A stretch of DNA of 43,810 nt from Lachnospiraceae bacterium. Its GTDB lineage: Bacteria > Bacillota > Clostridia > Lachnospirales > Lachnospiraceae. Shown here one piece after another: positions 1 through 7,762 of this stretch. The stretch covers positions 1 through 43,810 of the forward strand of contig JALFLW010000059.1 of the NCBI GenBank assembly GCA_022774505.1. The letters are read 5' to 3'. The translations under genes and the position numbers were made by a program. The notes beneath the pieces were generated by a model. That model was not told the DNA's origin, did no database searches, and saw nothing but the letters and a program-made list of their open reading frames with translations. Positions within the stretch are counted from its first letter, which is position 1, and every line of letters starts with the position of its first letter.

Positions 1-252
1 AAAAAAATGCTGGTACTGGAAAAGGCGGTTACTTGTTTTCTGGGAATATGCACAGGAGTTGCAGCCGGATATGGCATTAGTTATCTTTTTATTGAGTTGT
101 TTTTAAATCAGGATGGAGGAATAGCAGATGGATCAGGGGGAATCTGTTTTACCTGGCCTTGGGGGAATATATTGATCATTGCCGTAATTGTCTATATCCT
201 TTGTCTGTTATGCAGCTATTCAGGAAGAAGATATAACCGAAGGTCGGCATGA
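1..252 (+). CDS. ABC transporter permease, C-terminal fragment
   Basis: The reading frame is open from the left edge of the window to a TGA at 250-252, so this is the tail of a longer gene; the ATG at position 7 is probably internal. The 83 visible residues hold two hydrophobic stretches (about residues 8-33 and 53-70), separated by a short Gly/Asp-rich loop, and end in a basic tail (Arg-rich, SGRRYNRRSA). This layout fits the last two membrane segments and cytoplasmic tail of an FtsX/MacB-type permease. The following gene is an ATPase of the LolD/MacB/BceA class, which supports a permease-ATPase pair. The assignment is inferred mainly from context, because too little of the protein is visible to identify the family on its own. 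Confidence 0.55.
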   Translation, partial: KKMLVLEKAVTCFLGICTGVAAGYGISYLFIELFLNQDGGIADGSGGICFTWPWGNILIIAVIVYILCLLCSYSGRRYNRRSA

Positions 253-337
253 TCATGGGGCAGAGGATATATTTCCGATATAGATCATTTTGGGGGATAA
301 TATTGTATATTTTAAATGGGAAAGGATGGTGGAACAC

Positions 338-1048
338 ATGTCATTTTTAGAGGTGAAGGATCTGACTAGGATTTATGGTAAAAAAGAAAATCAATTGATA
401 GCTCTGGATCATGTCAGTTTTTCAATAGAAAAGGGACAATTTATAGCTGTGACAGGGGCAAGCGGATCGGGAAAGTCGACACTGCTCAATCTCCTGGGAA
501 CTATGGATGATGCCCAGGAGGGGACGGTGAAGCTGGAGGATGAAGATATACTTAGCATGAAGGAAAAGCAAAAAGCAATTTTTCGTCGTCGCAAGATAGG
601 TTTCGTCTTTCAGGAATATAATCTGGTGCCGGTGCTTAATGTAGAGGAAAATATTCAGATCCCCGTGCGGCTGGATGGAAAACAGATGAATCCGGAGTAT
701 CTGGAAAAGCTGTTACATATTTTAGGACTGGAGGAGAGAAGGTATAATCTTCCGGAGGAGCTTTCCGGTGGACAGAAACAGCGTGTAGCAATAGGCAGGG
801 CATTGGCAAATCATCCGAGTCTTATTTTGGCGGATGAGCCAACCGGAAATCTGGATCATCAAAATGGTCTGGAGGTTATGGCACTGTTAAAGGAATCTGT
901 GCAGCAGTTTGCATTGACACTTATTGTGGTAACACATGATCCTGCGATTGCTTCTATGGCAGACCGTGTTATCACACTGTCAGATGGAGCTGTTATATCA
1001 GATGCAATGGTTCGTCATGCATTATCATCGGAGATTTCGGAGAAATAA
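338..1048 (+). CDS. ABC transporter ATP-binding protein (LolD/MacB/BceA type)
   Basis: This is a complete 236-residue nucleotide-binding subunit of an ABC transporter. It shows Walker A GASGSGKST (residues 40-48), a Q-loop in VFQEYNLVP, the signature LSGGQKQR, Walker B ILADEPTGNLD and the switch histidine in VVTHD. The length and the TGNLD variant are typical of ATPases that pair with FtsX-like permeases in lipoprotein, macrolide or antimicrobial-peptide export. An upstream ATG at 290 is in frame, but the ATG at 338 has AAAGGATGG eight bases before it and begins directly at the conserved FLEV strand, so it is preferred. The gene lies between the permease tail and a two-component system, the usual setting of a Bce-like detoxification module. 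The substrate cannot be told from the sequence. Confidence 0.9.
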   Translation: MSFLEVKDLTRIYGKKENQLIALDHVSFSIEKGQFIAVTGASGSGKSTLLNLLGTMDDAQEGTVKLEDEDILSMKEKQKAIFRRRKIGFVFQEYNLVPVLNVEENIQIPVRLDGKQMNPEYLEKLLHILGLEERRYNLPEELSGGQKQRVAIGRALANHPSLILADEPTGNLDHQNGLEVMALLKESVQQFALTLIVVTHDPAIASMADRVITLSDGAVISDAMVRHALSSEISEK

Positions 1049-1071
1049 TAGATTTTTTAGGGGAATACAAG

Positions 1072-1077
1072 TATAAT
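1072..1077 (+). promoter_or_regulatory. Possible -10 box before the response regulator
   Basis: A perfect TATAAT lies in the 71-base gap between the ABC ATPase and the response regulator. The hexamer 17 bases upstream (TAGATT) is a poor -35 match, so this is only a weak candidate for an internal promoter that could uncouple the two-component genes from the transporter genes. Confidence 0.25.
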
Positions 1078-1119
1078 AAAAGCAGATTCTATTAAAGGGG
1101 ATGAAGGAGTATCTGCCAG

Positions 1120-1845
1120 ATGGATTTAAGAGAAAAGAAGATATTGTTTGTTGAAGATGATGATGCATTATCAATGGGAACGATATATGCACTGGAAAGT
1201 GAGAAAATGAAGGTTGTCAGAGCTTCTGATTGTGAGATGGCAAGGAAGCTGTGGGAGGAGAAACAGGGGGAATATGACCTTGTGCTTTTGGACATTATGC
1301 TGCCGGATGGTGATGGATTTTCTTTATGTGAATGGATGAAATCCCAGAGGGCAGATGTGCCTGTGATTTTTTTGACAGCATTAGAAGATGAGGGGAATGT
1401 GGTGCATGGTCTCCAATACGGAGATGATTATATTTCAAAACCGTTTCGGACCAAAGAGCTTGTGGCAAGAATTTATGCTAATATCAGGAAATACCGGGGG
1501 ATACATCAGGCGGATCTGACAAAGGAGGACAGATCTGCAGGAATAATCCGTAATGGAGAATTGACCCTTGATGAAGGGAATATGTTGGTATTTAGTAAAG
1601 AAAAAAGACTTGAGCTGACTTTGAGTGAGTATCGGTTATTTCAGGCTTTTATGCATAATGTTGGGAGGATTCTCACGAGAGAGCAGCTGATGGACAGGTT
1701 GTGGTCTGTGGACGGTGCATTTGTGGACGATAATACATTGTCCGTATATGTAAGGAGGTTGCGTCAAAAGCTGGAACAGGGAGAGAACAGAGATTATATT
1801 AAGACAATCCGGGGTGTGGGATATCGGATGGAAGAGGAGCGGTGA
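1120..1845 (+). CDS. OmpR/PhoB-family response regulator
   Basis: A complete 241-residue two-component response regulator. The receiver domain (about 1-125) has the acidic cluster EDDD at 12-15, the phosphoacceptor Asp58 in LLDIMLPDGDG, the switch Thr in FLTA and Lys107 in SKPF. A winged-helix DNA-binding domain (about 145-238) ends in the typical YIKTIRGVGYRM strand and turn. The ATG at 1120 is preceded by GAAGGAG. The histidine kinase starts three bases after the stop codon, so the two are surely co-translated. Together with the upstream ATPase and permease, this suggests it activates transporter genes in response to an envelope-active compound; that role is inferred from context. Confidence 0.93.
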   Translation: MDLREKKILFVEDDDALSMGTIYALESEKMKVVRASDCEMARKLWEEKQGEYDLVLLDIMLPDGDGFSLCEWMKSQRADVPVIFLTALEDEGNVVHGLQYGDDYISKPFRTKELVARIYANIRKYRGIHQADLTKEDRSAGIIRNGELTLDEGNMLVFSKEKRLELTLSEYRLFQAFMHNVGRILTREQLMDRLWSVDGAFVDDNTLSVYVRRLRQKLEQGENRDYIKTIRGVGYRMEEER

Positions 1846-1848
1846 CGG

Positions 1849-2964
1849 ATGCAGGAAAAATTGGTCAGAGAATATATGTTTATCAGTATGCTGCTCGCAG
1901 GAATCTGTGGCGCAGCAGTGGATTGTATATGTCAGTTTGGCTTGGGAGGATCACAGGAAAAAGGGATAATGGCCGGTTTGATAACCGGTTTTTTTGCTAT
2001 GTGGATATATGGGGTGTATTATGTACGAAAAATCTGTCTGCAAGTGGACCAGGCAGGCGATGCGTTTGAGGAAATACTGGCGGAAAGTTCCATGGAAGAG
2101 CGATACAGACGTTCCGCAGAGGAATGGAAAGAGATACTGAAATATCCGGGTGGTGAAGGCGCCTTGGGACGGTTGACATGTTATCTTTTGGAAAGTGTAC
2201 ATATATTCGGACAGAGAGAAGTCAGGTATATTCAAGAGAAAAAATATTTAAAAGAGATGATGACAGATATTTCTCACCAGATCAAGACGCCGCTTGCATC
2301 ACTCAGAGTTTTTCTGGATATATTTGAAAAGGAATTTCAGAATGAGAAACTGTTGGAGATGGTTGGACAGGCAAAAAAACAGACAGACCGTATTCACAGG
2401 CTTGTAATGGGGCTGTTGAAATTGACCCAGCTGGAATCCGGGATGCTGCCGGTGCAAAAAAGCAGAGAAGAGCTTGGAATAATGTTAAGAGAGTGTGCAC
2501 AGGCAGTGCTCAGTGGTTTTCCTGAAAAACGTCTTCAGGTTGTATTTCAGGGACCGGAGGAGTGCATGATCTTATGTGAGAAAATATGGTTGTCAGAGGC
2601 TTTTCAAAACATCATAAAAAATTGTTGTGAATACAGTCCGATTGGTGGATGTATTAGGATTGAATGGAATGATTCGTCATTTGCAGATACAGTTAAGATC
2701 ATGGACAATGGTCCGGGAATTGAGCCGGAGGAACTGCCAAAGATCTTCAATCGATTTTATCAGGTACATGGTTCGCAAAAACAGGGATGTAATGAGGAGG
2801 GAATCGGAATCGGACTGGCACTGGCAAAGGAGATTATAGAGAGGCAGGGGGGGACTCTGTTAGCCTATAGCAGTACCAAAAAACCAAGTTATACCAGATT
2901 TGAAGCCGTATTTATGAAAACAACCCCGGATAATAGTGATGGAAATATTATCCGGGGGGAGTGA
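1849..2964 (+). CDS. Sensor histidine kinase with two close membrane helices
   Basis: A 371-residue kinase partner of the preceding regulator. Two hydrophobic helices at about 8-30 and 38-60 are joined by a loop of under ten residues, so there is essentially no extracellular sensor domain. This is the layout of intramembrane-sensing kinases such as BceS, which learn about the ligand from their ABC permease. The dimerisation/phosphoacceptor helix carries His143 in DISHQIKTPL. The ATPase domain has the N-box NIIKNCCEY, a G1 box DNGPGIEPEE, an F-box-like IFNRFYQV and a G2 box GIGIGLALAKEI. It starts just after the regulator stop, with GAAGAGGAG inside the end of that gene as its ribosome site. 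A hairpin lies across its last codons (see 2924-2957). Confidence 0.92.
   Translation: MQEKLVREYMFISMLLAGICGAAVDCICQFGLGGSQEKGIMAGLITGFFAMWIYGVYYVRKICLQVDQAGDAFEEILAESSMEERYRRSAEEWKEILKYPGGEGALGRLTCYLLESVHIFGQREVRYIQEKKYLKEMMTDISHQIKTPLASLRVFLDIFEKEFQNEKLLEMVGQAKKQTDRIHRLVMGLLKLTQLESGMLPVQKSREELGIMLRECAQAVLSGFPEKRLQVVFQGPEECMILCEKIWLSEAFQNIIKNCCEYSPIGGCIRIEWNDSSFADTVKIMDNGPGIEPEELPKIFNRFYQVHGSQKQGCNEEGIGIGLALAKEIIERQGGTLLAYSSTKKPSYTRFEAVFMKTTPDNSDGNIIRGE
2924..2957 (-). terminator. Minus-strand intrinsic terminator inside the kinase 3' end
   Basis: A perfect 12-bp inverted repeat (CCCCGGATAATA and its complement) with a 10-base loop lies just before the kinase stop codon. Read on the minus strand, the stem is followed directly by TTGTTTT, a fair U-tract, while the plus strand has no T run after it. 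It therefore most likely ends transcription of the convergent minus-strand glycosyltransferase gene, and its sequence also encodes the last residues of the kinase. Confidence 0.6.
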
Positions 2965-2998
2965 TGATCGGTAGTTAAGTTGACTTGTTTTGATCCGG

Positions 2999-4108
2999 TT
3001 ATTCAGGGATACAAAGAATATGGATCCTGTTTCGGGCAATTTCAGAGACGTGCCATTTTGTAAAATATTCCTGTGCTTCTTTTTGAAACTCTTCAGGAAG
3101 GTTATATTCTATGCGCCAGAGATAACGGCAGATCTGGTCATAATGTTTTGGAAGCCATGCAGCGGCATTAAAGTCTCCGTTTTCCAAAGGAGCGAATATT
3201 TCATGAATGCCGGCTATGGTTTCCTGCTGAAAGATCTGTAAAAACAGTGTCAGGATACAGAAAAGTTCATTATCCTGATTTTGGGACAGGTTCTCCTGGC
3301 TGAAATGAAAGGCATCTTCGTACTTTTGTTCATCGATCATAGTAAGAAGTGTGGAAACAGCGTTGTCCTCACTAAGTTTCGGTGCGACAGGAGTATCCTG
3401 ACTGGTTGCGATAAAACGGGCACAGGCATCAATTTCTACTTGATTTTGTGCATGATATTCTTCTAAATATTTCTTTCTGTATTTATGGTAATCTTCTAAA
3501 TTCATAAATCCGCTGTCATGGAGAACCCATGGTGTATCCTGATATGGTACAGCGATGCGGTATCCGGCACGGGTAAATTCTTTTGATTGTGAGATATCAT
3601 AGAAATCCCAGCCCGTAAATAAATCAGAACGCCATAAGATATCCTGCTGCGTCATCATGAGCAGACCATCAATTGCTTCCACAGGCGTGAATGTACGGTT
3701 TTGTGGAATGGGTATATCAAAGTAATCATCACTTGTGGAGAGAAAATGAGAGCGGATCGCACCGGTTCTCATAGGGTTGGACCACATACAGCCATTTGTA
3801 TGCAGCTGTTTGGTGCCTACCATTCCAATCATTCCAATCTGTGGATTGTTTTGAAAAATAGAAATCGTATCCTGTAAAAAATGACGATTCAGGATTAAGA
3901 CATCCTGATGAAGATAAACCTTATATTTTGCATCTGATTGCAGCATGCCGGTATTATATCCTTCTGCCATGGATGAAGCCTGACGGATTGGCAGTATATT
4001 TACCGTAAATCCTGCCGGGATCTCTAATTGCTGTATATAGATTTCACACTCGTGAAGTGCTGATTCATCGTTCGTACAGATGATAAAACTGATTTTATTA
4101 GAATTCAT
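2999..4108 (-). CDS. GT-A type glycosyltransferase (Glyco_tranf_2_5-like)
   Basis: A 369-residue protein with an N-terminal nucleotide-sugar binding fold. It begins with the strand ISFIICTND, has a conserved YNTGM segment at about 51-55, and carries the metal-binding motif in VYLHQDV (residues 64-70), where HQD stands for the usual DXD. The segment VEAIDGLLMM and the downstream Trp-rich GWDFYDIS are also typical of the glycosyltransferase-like family PF13712, found in capsule and teichoic-acid type loci. The last 130 residues are helical and of unknown role. There is no signal peptide or membrane helix. The start is supported by AGAAAGGATGATG on the minus strand. It is convergent with the kinase and divergent from the aminotransferase gene. 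Donor and acceptor sugars are unknown. Confidence 0.75.
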   Translation of the reverse strand: MNSNKISFIICTNDESALHECEIYIQQLEIPAGFTVNILPIRQASSMAEGYNTGMLQSDAKYKVYLHQDVLILNRHFLQDTISIFQNNPQIGMIGMVGTKQLHTNGCMWSNPMRTGAIRSHFLSTSDDYFDIPIPQNRTFTPVEAIDGLLMMTQQDILWRSDLFTGWDFYDISQSKEFTRAGYRIAVPYQDTPWVLHDSGFMNLEDYHKYRKKYLEEYHAQNQVEIDACARFIATSQDTPVAPKLSEDNAVSTLLTMIDEQKYEDAFHFSQENLSQNQDNELFCILTLFLQIFQQETIAGIHEIFAPLENGDFNAAAWLPKHYDQICRYLWRIEYNLPEEFQKEAQEYFTKWHVSEIARNRIHILCIPE

Positions 4109-4165
4109 AATTACATCATCCTTTCTAATTGTATATTATATCAGTTTACTTCTGGGAAAGAAAGT

Positions 4166-4184
4166 AGTTTTATGAAATAAAACT
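4166..4184. promoter_or_regulatory. Short palindrome in a divergent intergenic region
   Basis: A perfect 8-bp inverted repeat with a 3-base centre (AGTTTTAT-GAA-ATAAAACT) lies between the divergent glycosyltransferase and aminotransferase genes. Just downstream are TATATATATAAG (a possible -10 zone for the rightward gene) and a small GGATTTT/AAAATCC hairpin in the leader. It could be an operator controlling one or both genes. No known regulator consensus was recognised. Confidence 0.3.
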
Positions 4185-4252
4185 TTTGCCGATATATATA
4201 TAAGCGGGGATTTTGTGAAAAATCCACAGAAAGGAAAAAGGATGGTGGCTTT

Positions 4253-5455
4253 ATGTATATTCCGTATGGAAGACAGTCAATTGATGAGGAGGATATAAAT
4301 GCAGTAGTTCAGGTGCTTCGGTCAGATTATCTGACAACGGGACCGGCTGTTGCAGCATTTGAAAAGAAAGTTGCCGATTATGTCGGGGCGAAATATGCGG
4401 TTGCGGTAAGCAATGGAACGGCAGCACTCCATGTGGCATGTCTGGCAGCAGGGATCGGAAAGGGAGATGAAGTGATCACGACTCCGATCACTTTTGCGGC
4501 ATCGGCCAATTGTGTTCTCTATTGTGGTGGGACGCCGGTATTTGCCGATATTGACGAACAGACATATAATATCGATCCGGCAGAGATCAAAAAAAAGATT
4601 ACATCACGGACAAAGGCTCTGATACCGGTTCATTATACGGGACAGCCCTGTGATATGGATGAGATCATGAAGATTGCAAGAGAGCATGATCTGCTGGTCA
4701 TCGAGGATGGAGCCCACGCTTTGGGCGCGGTTTATAAAGGGAAAAGGATTGGAAGTATTGCGGACATGACCTGTTTTAGTTTTCACCCTGTGAAGCCGAT
4801 CACTACCGGTGAGGGGGGCATGATCGTGACGGATAATGAGGAATTGTACCGAAGACTGGTTTTGTACCGCAGCCATGGGATCACCAGAGATCAGGGGCTG
4901 ATGCAGGAATATCAGGATAGGGAACAAAATTCCGATGTTCCTGAAATAGCTGCAGCGGCAGAAATGCTGCAGGGGGATGTCAAAGATCCGGGAGGCTGGT
5001 ATTATCAGCAATTGGAATTGGGATATAATTACCGGATCACAGATATTGCCTGTGCCTTGGGGGCAAGTCAGATGAATAAACTGGATGGTTTTTTGAAACG
5101 CCGTCGGGAAATTGCAGCACGTTATGATGAAGCTTTTAAAAATATACAGCAGATTCAGATACCACGTCAGCAGGAAGGATGTGAAAGCGGATGGCATCTT
5201 TATATGATACAGTCCCTGAAAAGAGACAGAAGAAAGGTGTTTGACGGGCTTCGCAAAGAAGGAATTGGTGTGAATGTGCATTATATACCTGTATACCGTC
5301 ATCCTTATTATCAGAGAAATGGATATGCGGGTGTTTGCTGTCCTAAGGCAGAGAAGTATTATGAGAGAGCGATCAGTCTTCCGATACATCCACAACTAAC
5401 AGAAAAGCAGCAGGATTATGTGATAGATCAGGTTATATGCGAATTCACAAAATAA
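4253..5455 (+). CDS. pseC: PseC-like PLP aminotransferase (DegT/DnrJ/EryC1)
   Basis: A 400-residue sugar aminotransferase. The N-terminus (IPYGRQSIDEEDI, LTTGPAVAAFE, VSNGTAALH) closely resembles PseC, which transaminates a UDP-4-keto-6-deoxy amino sugar in pseudaminic-acid type pathways. The PLP-binding lysine is expected at Lys181 in FHPVKPITTGEGG, with the PLP-contacting Asp in VIEDGAHALG and the C-terminal YNYRITDI region present. Residues about 217-248 form a polar, Ala/Glu-rich insertion that I do not expect in ordinary PseC proteins. AGGAAAAAGGATGG supports the start. The dehydratase PseB that normally precedes it is missing from the window, so the enzyme either uses a product made elsewhere or belongs to a related amino-sugar route. 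Family is certain; exact substrate is not. Confidence 0.8.
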   Translation: MYIPYGRQSIDEEDINAVVQVLRSDYLTTGPAVAAFEKKVADYVGAKYAVAVSNGTAALHVACLAAGIGKGDEVITTPITFAASANCVLYCGGTPVFADIDEQTYNIDPAEIKKKITSRTKALIPVHYTGQPCDMDEIMKIAREHDLLVIEDGAHALGAVYKGKRIGSIADMTCFSFHPVKPITTGEGGMIVTDNEELYRRLVLYRSHGITRDQGLMQEYQDREQNSDVPEIAAAAEMLQGDVKDPGGWYYQQLELGYNYRITDIACALGASQMNKLDGFLKRRREIAARYDEAFKNIQQIQIPRQQEGCESGWHLYMIQSLKRDRRKVFDGLRKEGIGVNVHYIPVYRHPYYQRNGYAGVCCPKAEKYYERAISLPIHPQLTEKQQDYVIDQVICEFTK

Positions 5456-5501
5456 TTTTATGAGATGAAGATCGCTTCCATCTACGTTACGAGTATTTTT
5501 C

Positions 5502-5572
5502 TATACACTAAAAAGAAACTGCCCTGATTGCATATTTGATATGGCAACCGGGCAGTTTCTTTTTAGTGTATA
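5502..5572. terminator. Bidirectional long-stem terminator
   Basis: A perfect 23-bp inverted repeat surrounds a 25-base loop that itself can form a bulged stem. The outer stem is A-rich on the left and T-rich on the right, so each strand has a GC-rich inner stem followed by TTTCTTTTTAGT. It sits between convergent genes (aminotransferase ending at 5455 and Wzy-like gene ending at 5583), and most likely ends transcription from both sides. Confidence 0.85.
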
Positions 5573-5582
5573 TTCTTAAATC

Positions 5583-7544
5583 TTATTTTTTGTTTTTCTG
5601 CTTATTTTTTTCTTTTTTATTAGTATCTGTTTGCTGTTCAGGTTGTTCGGATGGAGCAGCTTCTGCAACAGGCTTATCAAATACATATGTCATTTCTTTG
5701 CGGATCTTATAATTGATCCCAAGGCCAATACCGATCAATGTATAAAAGATTGGAGACAGGGCGACACAGGAGTCATTTGTCAGGCTGAGAATCAGATAAC
5801 CGATAACAGAACCAAAGATTCCGACTCCGATAAATGTCATATATTCCGAATAGTGACATCTCCAGAAGATTATCAGAGAATCAATAAGATACCAGCCAAA
5901 GAAGACCAGCAGAGCGATCAGGGAGATCACGCCTGTCTGGACACCCACCTGCAGATACATACAGTGTGGCTTTGTGATGATTTCGTTGAGGTGTCCGGAA
6001 TTATACATTCCAACCAGATCGTTATTTGGAAATGCAATGATAAATGTATCAGGTCCGCTGCCTAAGAAGAAGTATTTCTTCAGGAGAGGGATCGTTCTGT
6101 CCCAGATGTATCCACGCATATTAGCAAGTTTATAATGTTTATCCAGATAGGAGACAGAGTCAGTGATCTTAGCCAGTTTCATCATGGCTCCGGCACCGCC
6201 GCGGCAGTAATAGCCCTTCTGTCCGTCTTTGTTCATGAGATTGGAAAGATACCATGCATATCCGTCAATGGTAAGAACAAATCCCTGAAAGGAATCATCC
6301 CGGTTGACAGCGATGGAAAATGTAGAAAAGCGTGGGTCATCAATTGTATTTGTGACTCCGTCTTCGCCTAAAATGAGTCCCAGTTTTTTACCGTTACCAT
6401 CCTTTAAGTCGAAATAGTCAGAACCATTATCATCCTGAAGCATCTTGATCACTAATTTATCATCCTTTGTAATCTTTCCGTTTGTCTCTTTGTTTCGCTC
6501 CGCTGTCTGATAAGTGACAGTGACATCATCATCATTTGTTGCAATTTCTTTCAGTGGATAATATTCCTCTGTTGTAGTAAACATTCCCTGCAGACGATTG
6601 AGCAGGACATTGTCATTCATACTGTTTACTAAGAAAAACGCGGCAAGGATCACAATGATACCGCCCAGACCGATCTTCCAGTTTTTGATGAAGACCTTAC
6701 GCATACACAGAAACATAAGGAAAAGAGAAACAAGAAGTGCAAGGATGCCGGCACGGGACTGGGAGGCAAAAAGGATCAGGAGCAGTGCAGCCAGAAGGAA
6801 AGCACTGGCAATACGGATCCAGATCTTTTTGACAGCCATTAATATCGTCAGGACGACAGGAATTGTCAATGCGACATAAAAGCCTACATAGTTTGGATTA
6901 TAAAGTGTCATATATGGTCTTCCCAATTCGAAACTAAATTCGAGAGGACCACCGCTGTAGCTGGATGGCGTGATCAGCTTCTGACCAAAGGTGGTGCGGA
7001 AAAGATCATGACGGAATACCTGGGTCAGTCCGATAAATGACATAATGGCAATACCGATCAGAAACCAGTTCATTGCACGTTTTAATGCGAGTTCATTCTG
7101 CATGATATAAAAACTGTAATATACCATTAATCCATAGGACAATAAAACCCATACGGATTCAAATTGTTCAAAGATACCATGAAAAGAAAAGTAGGAATAT
7201 TTTGATGCAATTGCAGATATCAGCGAAATACCACAGTAAATAGCAATTGGTATCAATTGTTTTGCCCAGATCGGATTCTTTTCTTCCGCAAAGAAAATGT
7301 ATATCAGGCAAAAGATCAGATATACTGATGTAAGAATGATCCAGAACATCTTAAAATATAAGAAAAAATCTGTCATAGACGCATAGCTGGTAAACCATTC
7401 AAACTGGCCAAGATTCGTATCGTAGTCATGCATCATCGTGATCAGAGGGATGATGGCAAGAAAAGCAATAATGGGAAGCAGCAGACCAATAGGGAATTTT
7501 TCTTCCTTTTGGGGCTGTTTCCGTTTGTTTTTGTTATAAGACAT
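5583..7544 (-). CDS. O-antigen ligase/polymerase-like membrane protein (Wzy/WaaL, Wzy_C)
   Basis: A 653-residue integral membrane protein with roughly a dozen hydrophobic helices. The conserved Wzy_C region includes the Arg-rich SQSRAGILALL segment, RGYIWDRTIPLLKKY, LGSGPDTF and KPHCMYLQVGVQTG, the hallmarks of enzymes that polymerise polysaccharide repeat units or ligate glycans to an acceptor at the outer face of the membrane. Between the helix ending near residue 310 and the RGYIWDR motif lies an unusually large polar loop of about 150 residues that looks beta-rich. The C-terminus is a Lys/Gln/Asn-rich tail. The ATG at 7544 is chosen over the in-frame one at 7556 because GGAGGAAACT directly precedes it. 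It is transcribed away from the main polysaccharide operon but shares its region, so it probably polymerises or ligates that glycan. Confidence 0.8.
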   Translation of the reverse strand: MSYNKNKRKQPQKEEKFPIGLLLPIIAFLAIIPLITMMHDYDTNLGQFEWFTSYASMTDFFLYFKMFWIILTSVYLIFCLIYIFFAEEKNPIWAKQLIPIAIYCGISLISAIASKYSYFSFHGIFEQFESVWVLLSYGLMVYYSFYIMQNELALKRAMNWFLIGIAIMSFIGLTQVFRHDLFRTTFGQKLITPSSYSGGPLEFSFELGRPYMTLYNPNYVGFYVALTIPVVLTILMAVKKIWIRIASAFLLAALLLILFASQSRAGILALLVSLFLMFLCMRKVFIKNWKIGLGGIIVILAAFFLVNSMNDNVLLNRLQGMFTTTEEYYPLKEIATNDDDVTVTYQTAERNKETNGKITKDDKLVIKMLQDDNGSDYFDLKDGNGKKLGLILGEDGVTNTIDDPRFSTFSIAVNRDDSFQGFVLTIDGYAWYLSNLMNKDGQKGYYCRGGAGAMMKLAKITDSVSYLDKHYKLANMRGYIWDRTIPLLKKYFFLGSGPDTFIIAFPNNDLVGMYNSGHLNEIITKPHCMYLQVGVQTGVISLIALLVFFGWYLIDSLIIFWRCHYSEYMTFIGVGIFGSVIGYLILSLTNDSCVALSPIFYTLIGIGLGINYKIRKEMTYVFDKPVAEAAPSEQPEQQTDTNKKEKNKQKNKK

Positions 7545-7588
7545 AGTTTCCTCCATAAGTGAATTATTATTTATAATTACAAAGCAAT

Positions 7589-7617
7589 ATTATATACGTT
7601 TTTGAGGGATTTCTCAA
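7589..7617 (-). promoter_or_regulatory. Sigma-A promoter for the Wzy-like gene, with -35 palindrome
   Basis: On the minus strand TTGAGA and TATAAT are separated by exactly 17 bases, about 45 bases before the chosen start codon. The -35 box is part of an inverted repeat (TTGAG-6-CTCAA, about 7602-7617) that could serve as an operator. This is the best promoter match in the polysaccharide region. Confidence 0.7.
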
Positions 7618-7660
7618 CATAAAAACAAAAAAACTGTCTCCGGAGAGAAAGGATTAAGAC

Positions 7661-7689
7661 TTTAAAATTATACTGATATGTGTTATGAT
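7661..7689 (+). promoter_or_regulatory. Candidate promoter for the GntR-led polysaccharide operon
   Basis: TTTAAA and TATGAT are 17 bases apart and end about 74 bases before the GntR-family start codon. The -35 box is a weak match, so this is only a candidate, but no better plus-strand pair was found in the 206-base divergent gap. Confidence 0.35.
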
Positions 7690-7762
7690 ATCCGCAATGG
7701 TAATGAAAATAGGAGTTTTTGACTGTATTTAATAAGGAGAAAACTTCGGAGCGAGGATAAAT

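Noticed and set aside
1842-2069. 75-codon plus-strand frame starting at a GTG in the regulator stop
   Set aside because: Out of frame with the histidine kinase, which has clear motifs from 1849 onward.
4604-5395. 263-codon minus-strand frame inside the PseC-like gene
   Set aside because: It lies wholly antisense to a clearly conserved enzyme, has no ribosome site and its translation (His/Ile/Leu-rich) has no recognisable domain.
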